DNA from: a virus
Reading direction: 5' to 3' (one strand)
IMG/VR virus record: IMGVR_UViG_3300045012_000066
Location: 1-64,000 of that record
DNA: 64,000 nucleotides
Part shown: positions 58,257-64,000 of the stretch, piece after piece
Layout: every line of letters begins with the position of its first letter
How positions within the stretch are numbered: the stretch's first letter is position 1
Made by a program: the position numbers and the translations under genes
Notes under the pieces: model-generated
Told to the model about the DNA's origin: nothing
Database searches by the model: none
Seen by the model: the letters and a program-made list of their open reading frames with translations, nothing else

Positions 58257-58295
58257 GTTTAAAATTTCCTCCCGGTTGATTTCGTGTAAACAGGT

Positions 58296-58754
58296 TTAGG
58301 TGTGGGTAGCTTTGATCCGCCAGCTTGCGATCTTGCGACGGCGAACCTCACTTGCGCTGGATGGCACACGCTGCCGCACATCCAAGTGATATACGTATGG
58401 CTCGGACTCCAATTCTTGTTTCAGACTCGCGTACTCTTCAGGCTTCGCCAGTGTGGTGCGGTAGATGATGTCAAGGTTCGCTGCGCCATGCCCTCCAAGG
58501 TGCTCGTAGCTGTCGCAGTCATATGCATTGGTGCCGGGGTCGCAAGGGAACAGGGCGAAGACATCGCCACCCTCGGACTTCGGCCACTTGCGGAAGATGA
58601 CTTGCGTCTTGCACAGCGCGAACCATAGGCCAGTGGGGCCGATGACTACGGTGTGGTTGTGCTCGTCCTGAAGGCACTCTTCGCAGTAGTTAAACTCAAA
58701 CGTTTTCCGCAAGAACTCTTTTGCGGAGATGCCGCTCGCGTCTTTGATTTCCAT
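58296..58754 (-). CDS. Hypothetical Cys-rich protein, 152 aa
   Basis: CEECLQDEHNH (about residues 24-34) and later Cys residues; aromatic-rich centre. Ends THT in the intercistronic element. Function unknown. Confidence 0.6.
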   Translation of the reverse strand: MEIKDASGISAKEFLRKTFEFNYCEECLQDEHNHTVVIGPTGLWFALCKTQVIFRKWPKSEGGDVFALFPCDPGTNAYDCDSYEHLGGHGAANLDIIYRTTLAKPEEYASLKQELESEPYVYHLDVRQRVPSSASEVRRRKIASWRIKATHT

Positions 58755-58790
58755 TTCCCCTCCCGGAAACGTGTTTGTGTGAACTAGGTT

Positions 58791-58918
58791 GGGACATGCC
58801 GGAATCGAACCGGGATGTTACTAGCACCATGAGTACCTCCAACGGGGCCGCTTACCTAACCAGCTTGACCTAGTAAGCCCACTGGCAATTCGGCGGGTTC
58901 CCGCAGTACACATGCCCC
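58791..58918 (-). tRNA. Aberrant tRNA-like element with a long internal insertion
   Basis: Acceptor strands GGGGCAT (minus strand, 912-918 end of the element) and ATGTCCC pair perfectly, with a T arm whose loop is TTCGATT and a following A, but 128 nt separate the ends and a normal D and anticodon order is not clear. A GCTTAC/GTAAGC pairing crosses the interior. No CCA is encoded. Confidence 0.45.
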
Positions 58919-58932
58919 ATAAAAAGCTTGCG

Positions 58933-59089
58933 CTTTCGGATGCCCATCGATGATTCCTGCGACTGCGCTTGTCCGCAGGACAATCAAGATACTCGCGGCT
59001 GCGTCCAGCCGCACTAGATTTCCACCCAGCCCCGCTACACCCGGTAGGGTGCTGTTTCACGAGGGTAGTACCTGACGGGCATCCGAAAG
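58933..59089 (-). ncRNA. Structured leader RNA closed by a 13-bp stem
   Basis: GGGCATCCGAAAG (59077-59089 on the plus strand) and CTTTCGGATGCCC (58933-58945) are perfectly complementary, closing about 130 bases with further hairpins (GCGGCT/AGCCGC, TTGTCC/GGACAA, CACCC/GGGTG). It starts just after the promoter at 59107-59135 and runs into the aberrant tRNA. It has no coding potential I can support. Confidence 0.6.
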
Positions 59090-59106
59090 AGCAATGCTCT
59101 TCCTTG

Positions 59107-59135
59107 AAGATACTTACTCGGTACTACGGTGTCAA
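59107..59135 (-). promoter_or_regulatory. Leftward promoter with shared operator
   Basis: Minus strand TTGACA (59130-59135), 17-base spacer CCGTAGTACCGAGTAAG, TATCTT (59107-59112). Drives the structured leader RNA and the tRNA-like element. Confidence 0.65.
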
Positions 59136-59500
59136 GCAGTACCGGGTAATTTAAATTTACGTCCCTCGGCCTCCTCAATGGCCTCGACGGGCAGGGGAAC
59201 CTCGATCCATCCAACCGGGGCGCACGCATAGGCCGTCTTGCTGTTGAGGACAATCACGTCGCCAACGCTCATGCTGCGGTTGCGGTAGTCGGCAGGGTGA
59301 CCGATGTTGAATGTCTCAAACAGTCGATTGCAAGCGTCGCGCTCCTCAAAGCGTTCGCGGCCTTCCTGCGTCTCGCGCATATGCGCTGCCAGTTCGCTGT
59401 CAGGCTCGACCTCGCCAGCATACGCAAGCTCCAGCGTGTCGCCCTCCCGGTAGCCGCTGAAAAAGTCTGTCTGCGTGTTCACGAAGAACAGGTACTTCAT
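59132..59500 (-). CDS. Hypothetical protein, 122 aa
   Basis: MKYLFFVNTQTDFFSGYREG opening resembles small phage/plasmid proteins; the rest is alpha/beta with VGDVIVLN. Function unknown. Confidence 0.6.
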   Translation of the reverse strand: MKYLFFVNTQTDFFSGYREGDTLELAYAGEVEPDSELAAHMRETQEGRERFEERDACNRLFETFNIGHPADYRNRSMSVGDVIVLNSKTAYACAPVGWIEVPLPVEAIEEAEGRKFKLPGTA

Positions 59501-59560
59501 TTCGATCTCTCCCATGTAAACCAGTTTCAGTGTGGCGGGGGAGACTCGCTCCCCCGTGTT

Positions 59561-59887
59561 TTAGCTTCGACTCAGGTAGGGAATGCCGGGGCCTTCAAAG
59601 AACACCTCGCCAGCCTTACCATCGTCCGTGCTTGTGAATGACCAGTGCGGCAGCGGCAGAAAGACCTTGAACCGCGATACCAGTAACTTAGTCTTGCTGG
59701 CCTCGCTTGTCGCTCGCGTGAGGCTTTCTTCAAAGCGTCGCCACTCATCCTCGGGCAGCGTGTCGCGCAGCGCTGCAATGGCCTGTTCCAGTGCTTTCGG
59801 GTCGCGCTGCCGCAAGTGTTCGCGGATGTGCGGCGTAAGCACCAGAACGAGAAGTGCGTTGATCGTTTTCCGTTGGCTGTTTTCCAA
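59561..59887 (-). CDS. Hypothetical helical protein, 108 aa (TTG start)
   Basis: TTG at 59887 chosen because AGGAGAG precedes it. Helical core then an aromatic, beta-rich C-terminus (VFLPLPHWSFT). No family recognised. Confidence 0.5.
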   Translation of the reverse strand: MENSQRKTINALLVLVLTPHIREHLRQRDPKALEQAIAALRDTLPEDEWRRFEESLTRATSEASKTKLLVSRFKVFLPLPHWSFTSTDDGKAGEVFFEGPGIPYLSRS

Positions 59888-59986
59888 TAAGCTCTCCTGT
59901 AAACCGGTTTTCGTATCAGGCAATGCGCCTGTTCAAAGCCTCCAGCGAAGCCTTGAATAGGCGCACGGGCCGTAGCCCATGCGGGT

Positions 59987-60166
59987 TTAGTGTGTGTGCG
60001 GCTTCGATTGCAGGGCGTGCCACGGCGTCATGGCATCCAGCTTTTCCATCAGCGTGCCACCGTGTACTTGCCAGTACAGGTTCGCGTCCTCGTAGTTGGT
60101 GAAGGCTCGCCCGTTGACGCGGTACTTTCGCTCGTCCTCTCGGGGTTGCTGTGCGGGTGTCGCCAT
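59987..60166 (-). CDS. Small hypothetical protein, 59 aa
   Basis: Starts MATPAQQPRE after AGGAGAG; VNGRAFTNYEDANLYWQVH follows. Stop lies in the intercistronic element. Good coding signal despite its size. Confidence 0.6.
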   Translation of the reverse strand: MATPAQQPREDERKYRVNGRAFTNYEDANLYWQVHGGTLMEKLDAMTPWHALQSKPHTH

Positions 60167-60214
60167 TTCAATCTCTCCTGTAAACCTGTTTTCCTGTGTA
60201 CTTGCGCGATATTC

Positions 60215-60538
60215 TCATCGAACCTCTGGGAACTGCATCCCGGCCTTGTTGCCGTGCTTGGTGTAGAACGCTTTGATAGGTGCCAGCGTCTTCTTCAGGT
60301 CTGCATCTGTCGGCTCGGGCAGTCGTGGATATGCGCCCATGCCCGCGAACATATGACCGTGCAGGATAGTCATCAGCTTGTCGGCTGCTTTCGTCGGAAG
60401 CTTCCAGTAGGCCCAGCCATCGCTGTGCTCGTTGACTTCATTCTTGAACGCGTCCAGAAACCTTGCGTACTTGCCCAGCACAGGATGCGACTTGAACCTC
60501 TCCGCTGCCTCCTCAACTTCCCACTGATTCATCCACAT
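60215..60538 (-). CDS. Hypothetical helical protein, 107 aa
   Basis: Helical, with KSHPVLGKYARFLDAFKNEV. No family recognised. Confidence 0.6.
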   Translation of the reverse strand: MWMNQWEVEEAAERFKSHPVLGKYARFLDAFKNEVNEHSDGWAYWKLPTKAADKLMTILHGHMFAGMGAYPRLPEPTDADLKKTLAPIKAFYTKHGNKAGMQFPEVR

Positions 60539-60569
60539 AATTTTTTCCTCCCGGTTTGTGTAAGTTGGT

Positions 60570-61202
60570 TTATCTGTAGGCGCTGCGTCGTTCAGCGCGT
60601 CTCTTTGCTTCCTGATTGGCTCGCTCTACCTCCGCGTAATCAAATACGGGGTCAAGCAGTATCAGCGTCTCGCCATCCACGGCTAAGTTACGCTTGGATA
60701 TCTCGATCAGATACTCGCCGTAGGAGCATGCCCAGTTCACCAGTGCGCGAACGTCATCGCGGATACTCTGCGGCAGTTCGTCGTCCTCTTCGACCAGTGA
60801 AGCAAAGTCCTCATTGACTCGCTGCACGTTCAGCCTTTCGTTGTATTTCGGCTGCGCCTCTCTCAATGCTTGCTCAGCGTAGCGCTGGAGCACCTTGAAA
60901 AGGTTCCATGCTGGCCTGTTGCTGGCCGTCAGCGGCTCATAGAACTGTGTGCGATACAGAGTCTCCTCGGCAGTGAACTGCCCGCACTGTTCCAGCTTGG
61001 GGATGTGTACGCCGTCAAGGTGACTGAGTAGTTCTTTGCTGTTGTCTCTGTCGCTCACTTGGAGATAGACGACGGCAGGATTGGAGACGCTGCGCCATGC
61101 AATCGTATAGCGACCCTTGCCCAGCTTCTCCACCTCTGCGGCTGCACCTGTGTCCAGCGTCAGCATGGCGCGACGCGGCAAACTTTTTAAAGTGACTGTC
61201 AC
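60570..61202 (-). CDS. Hypothetical protein, 210 aa (GTG start)
   Basis: GTG at 61202 follows GGGAGG. Alpha/beta protein with a helical centre and a basic C-terminus (NQEAKRRAERRSAYR). Function unknown. Confidence 0.55.
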   Translation of the reverse strand: MTVTLKSLPRRAMLTLDTGAAAEVEKLGKGRYTIAWRSVSNPAVVYLQVSDRDNSKELLSHLDGVHIPKLEQCGQFTAEETLYRTQFYEPLTASNRPAWNLFKVLQRYAEQALREAQPKYNERLNVQRVNEDFASLVEEDDELPQSIRDDVRALVNWACSYGEYLIEISKRNLAVDGETLILLDPVFDYAEVERANQEAKRRAERRSAYR

Positions 61203-61254
61203 ATTTACCCTCCCGGTAAAGATGTTCTGGTGTGATTGCGTTCTAACCTCGCCG

Positions 61255-61710
61255 TTACTGGCGGATTGCCGTAACGATGCCGTTCTCAAGAGCGCAGTCT
61301 ATTTTGCCTAGACGGATGGCTTCGGCTTCGCTGTCCGCGTTCACGGTGACCTCAAAGCGAAACGTCCATGTCGGTTTTAACGGATCGTTTATCAGCGTCG
61401 CTAAGTCTGGCTTCGGCTTTGCCTCGGCCTCGTCGATCACTGCGATAGCTCGGACAAGCAAGTCATGCGGACTATTGGCATCGCGTGGTGATGTGTGCTC
61501 ACGCGCCCAGTCTGTCAGCGCTCGCAGTGCCTCCAGTAATTCAGCGTTGACTGGTGATGGTGTCGGGAACTCGCCCTCGACTACGATAGGCTCGCGGCTT
61601 GGCGCGATGCCAGACTCGTACACCAGCGCCTCCAGTCGAGTATCAAACTGGCGACTCGTCGCCAGCACATAGGAACCGCTCTCATCGCGGCAGACGACAA
61701 AGTGCTTCAT
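61255..61710 (-). CDS. Hypothetical protein, 151 aa
   Basis: N-terminal strand/helix (HFVVCRDESGSYVLATSRQ), C-terminal TFRFEVTVNADSEAEAIRL, like small SEFIR-less ferredoxin-like domains; no family assigned. Confidence 0.55.
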   Translation of the reverse strand: MKHFVVCRDESGSYVLATSRQFDTRLEALVYESGIAPSREPIVVEGEFPTPSPVNAELLEALRALTDWAREHTSPRDANSPHDLLVRAIAVIDEAEAKPKPDLATLINDPLKPTWTFRFEVTVNADSEAEAIRLGKIDCALENGIVTAIRQ

Positions 61711-61749
61711 GGTTTTCTCTCCTGTAAATCAGTTGTGGTGTGATGCGGC

Positions 61750-62391
61750 TCATGCCGTGCGGTTGATAATCTCCTCGGCTTGCTCCCACGTCAGCGGCTG
61801 CGTCTCGTCCGAGTATGTCGGCTCGTCGTTGTTAAGTGTGGCCGTTGGATTGAACAGAGTCCCGTGTGCGGTATGCTTCTCAACGTTAAACGTGATACGT
61901 GCAAAGCCTTCCGACCTGTACTTGACAGGTTCAAAGTCGCGGTAATCCTCGTATGTCTGGAGTAAATACCACTGGTTGCCAGTCAGCTTCGGCTCGCGCT
62001 GTGCTGGCAGGTTGCCCTCGTTGCGTGTCGTGGCTGTTGCCGTATCCGTCCACGGACGCGATACGTTCGCGGCTGTATTAATCGCGCTCTCGTGCTGCCA
62101 CGAAGTAAGCACAGCATCCGGTGTGTACGTCTCCGTATACCTGTGCTTGAAACTCCCGCGCAGAATGGACCCAGCGGGGATAATGGCCGCGCCTTTCAGT
62201 TCCAGCGCGATAGAGCGCAGCGCGTTGTCGGCGGACTCGGCACGCGCTCGCTTTTCCTTCTCGGCTCGCGTGAGTCTCGACTTGCGGTCTAGGATTTTAA
62301 CTTCTGTGCTTCGCCGCAAAGCTTCCATGTCGATGTATTCGGCCACTTCTTTCAGTAGCTCCTGCGGTGTCAGTGATTCAAATGCAAGCAT
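61750..62391 (-). CDS. Hypothetical protein, 213 aa
   Basis: Helical N-terminus with a charged stretch (RKSRLTRAEKEKRARAES), then a Thr-rich middle. Function unknown. Confidence 0.55.
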   Translation of the reverse strand: MLAFESLTPQELLKEVAEYIDMEALRRSTEVKILDRKSRLTRAEKEKRARAESADNALRSIALELKGAAIIPAGSILRGSFKHRYTETYTPDAVLTSWQHESAINTAANVSRPWTDTATATTRNEGNLPAQREPKLTGNQWYLLQTYEDYRDFEPVKYRSEGFARITFNVEKHTAHGTLFNPTATLNNDEPTYSDETQPLTWEQAEEIINRTA

Positions 62392-62428
62392 GTTCTCTCC
62401 TGTGTAAACGTGTTTAGGTGTGATGGGC

Positions 62429-62689
62429 TTACTTCGATTGCAAGCTGGCGTTTATCGCCGTCGCTCCTGCCGGTTGCCGTGCGAGTATGTCTGCCGCTTC
62501 CTTGGCCGGGATCGTCACGCGTCCAAGCTCTACCCATTGCTCGCCGCTGCCAACAACTGGAACGATCAGCAAGCGCGGCTTGCCCCATGCGTTCTTTACG
62601 TCCTTTACCCAGCATTCAACGGTCAGGGACTCAAAGCGGACTAGGACGTGTGCGCCCAGCGCGGGGATCATCTCTCTTGCTGTTGTCAT
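62429..62689 (-). CDS. Hypothetical beta-barrel-like protein, 86 aa
   Basis: Strand-rich composition (VLVRFESLTVECWVKDVKN, LLIVPVVGSG). No family recognised. Confidence 0.55.
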   Translation of the reverse strand: MTTAREMIPALGAHVLVRFESLTVECWVKDVKNAWGKPRLLIVPVVGSGEQWVELGRVTIPAKEAADILARQPAGATAINASLQSK

Positions 62690-62754
62690 TGACTCTTCTC
62701 CTGTAAATTGCTTTGTGTGTGAAGGGCCGGACCCTTGCGGGTCCAGCCTGTTGA

Positions 62755-63990
62755 TTACCAGCCTACGTACACCGTCTCGCCAAAGGGTGCCTCGCGTTCC
62801 AGCGTGGCCAGCCAGAGCACCGGGACTTGCGGTTCAACCTGCGGGAAGATGCCCAGCAAGTCAGTGATGAAGATCGTGCAGACCGGTTGATTCTCGTCTG
62901 CGTCGATTGCCTCAAGCACGGGCCGGAAGTCTGTTCCCCATCCGCCCTTCGGCTCCCACACCAGCGTGTCGCCACGCTCAAGTCGTTGTACGTGGCAGAC
63001 CTTCTCGTCTGCGAAGTACAGGGTGACTCCAGCGGGTTCGACCTCGTCCAGCACCTCCTGTACGATTGCTGCCGCCTTGCCTAGCGCCACTTGATCGATT
63101 GATCCAGAGGTATCGATGGCGATGGCCACCTCGCCCATCTCCTTGCTGTGCCGCTTCGGGAAGAAGTAACCGCTGCCCGCGTAGCGGGGGTTGGGCCTCT
63201 GCCAGTCGTAGGACGCTGCGTTGCTCTCTTGCATGAAGCGCAGGACTAAGCTGTACACGTCCACGCGTGGTTGCAAGGTCTGCTCGAATGCTCGCGTGAG
63301 TGCTTCGCCCGTCTCCAGCCCTTGGCCTTTGGCCAGTGCTGAAGTCTGCGCGACGCGCTCTTTCCACTCGTCCTCTGAGGGTGGGCCGTCGCCTTCGGCG
63401 TCACTGTCAAGCGGTGCATCGCGGCACTCACCCAACTCGTCGCCTTCCTCGTCGCCTTCCTCGTCGCCTTCGCCCTGACCTTCGCCCTCGCCTTCGCCGT
63501 CCTCGTCGCCAGACTCCCCGTCGCCCTCGTCCTCGTCTCCCTCTCCGTCCTCGTCACCTTCTGGCTCGGACTCGTCGTCGCCGTCCTCGTTCTCGCCGTC
63601 CTCTTCGCCCTCTTCCTCGCCAGACTCACCCTTGCCCGGTTCAGGCTTGGGCTTGTCTTGCGGTTCGTCGAATGGCATGTGGTCGTATATCCACTCCGCT
63701 GATTGGCCTTGCTCGTCGCCTTCGGCGTAGTATGCGCCGTCCGGCAACTCGAAACCGAATCCGCGAAGCAGGGTATTGATTGCCTTGTCGCAAGCAATAT
63801 TCCAGCGTCGCATATCGCGATTGCCACGCCGCCACGGATGCCCCAGCGCGACGTGCAGGACTTCGTGGGCTACCAGCGCAATCAACCGCTTCGGAGTCAG
63901 GCTTAGGACGAAGTGGGGGTTGAACCCCAGACTCCGCCCGTCTACCCATGCCGTTTTGCAGCGCGGGTCTGCCAGCAGCTTCAGCCCCAT
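62755..63990 (-). CDS. Metallopeptidase-like/vWA protein (DUF2201-VWA), partial at the window end
   Basis: HEVLHVALGH (near residue 42) is a zinc-peptidase-type HExxH motif; a very acidic Glu/Gly/Asp linker (about residues 110-190) separates it from a vWA-like domain with MIDAS DTSGS (near 293). This two-part layout is that of the DUF2201/VWA_2 family. The frame stays open upstream of the ATG at 63990 to the window edge, so the true start may lie outside. It is the second vWA protein in the window besides Ro60. Confidence 0.7.
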   Translation of the reverse strand: MGLKLLADPRCKTAWVDGRSLGFNPHFVLSLTPKRLIALVAHEVLHVALGHPWRRGNRDMRRWNIACDKAINTLLRGFGFELPDGAYYAEGDEQGQSAEWIYDHMPFDEPQDKPKPEPGKGESGEEEGEEDGENEDGDDESEPEGDEDGEGDEDEGDGESGDEDGEGEGEGQGEGDEEGDEEGDELGECRDAPLDSDAEGDGPPSEDEWKERVAQTSALAKGQGLETGEALTRAFEQTLQPRVDVYSLVLRFMQESNAASYDWQRPNPRYAGSGYFFPKRHSKEMGEVAIAIDTSGSIDQVALGKAAAIVQEVLDEVEPAGVTLYFADEKVCHVQRLERGDTLVWEPKGGWGTDFRPVLEAIDADENQPVCTIFITDLLGIFPQVEPQVPVLWLATLEREAPFGETVYVGW

Positions 63991-64000
63991 CGCCAGTGCT

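Noticed and set aside
1-64000. Structural or packaging genes (terminase, portal, capsid, tail)
   Set aside because: None recognised in this window.

Overview
The window looks like the accessory and replication half of a large temperate phage (or a phage-derived integrative element) of a high-GC bacterium. It has a replicative DnaB-type helicase, a large serine integrase, a phage recombination/nuclease block, a tRNA cluster, HNH endonucleases and dozens of very short overlapping genes (ATGA or TAATG junctions), many with CxxC zinc-binding knuckles. No terminase, portal, capsid or tail gene is visible, so the structural half lies elsewhere. The best host hint is the secreted protein at 53911-54519, a type I associate with Acidobacteriota; this is inference from family recognition, not a search.

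Layout. 10-5432 (minus): glycosyltransferases, a methyltransferase and a C2H2 zinc-finger protein. 5440-5528: divergent promoters around an operator, both apparently giving leaderless mRNAs. 5535-6716 (plus): a small HTH regulator and three small genes. 6711-10641: a TIGR-Tas-like locus, with two long arrays of alternating 8-bp repeats (36-bp unit, about 55 and 26 units) flanking, and in register with, a gene for a Nop/IS110-C-terminal-like protein. 10663-18794: a dense run of small genes. 18938-21682: four ordinary tRNAs, a small terminated RNA, a split tRNA and six structured RNAs built like bacterial Y RNAs, two of which carry a circularly permuted tRNA body. 21714-23105: the partner gene, a Ro60/Rsr (TROVE plus vWA) protein.

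23225-30396 (minus) holds a tRNA-Trp (plus strand), HNH proteins, DnaB, the integrase and a replisome-organiser-like gene with internal origin-like repeats. 30556-40780 (plus) is the recombination block: a conserved phage protein, a candidate nuclease, a gene flanked by two GG-N3 pentamer arrays, a Cas4/RecB-type nuclease, a MazG-like protein, an SbcC/Rad50-like ATPase and an HNH protein. 40798-64000 (minus) is a long leftward series of small genes with two Uma2 proteins, a second serine recombinase, cysteine-protease-like proteins, a ParB-like protein, two aberrant tRNA-like genes, a structured leader RNA and, cut by the window end, a metallopeptidase/vWA protein. Much of this leftward region repeats a stop-palindrome-Shine-Dalgarno element, and several promoters share a CCGYAGTACCGA-type spacer.

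The most unusual features are two RNA-centred systems about 10 kb apart: a dual-spacer guide-RNA locus (TIGR-Tas type) and a Ro60/Y-RNA locus whose RNAs contain complete permuted tRNAs with intact anticodon arms. Both are read directly from sequence patterns; no database search was possible.
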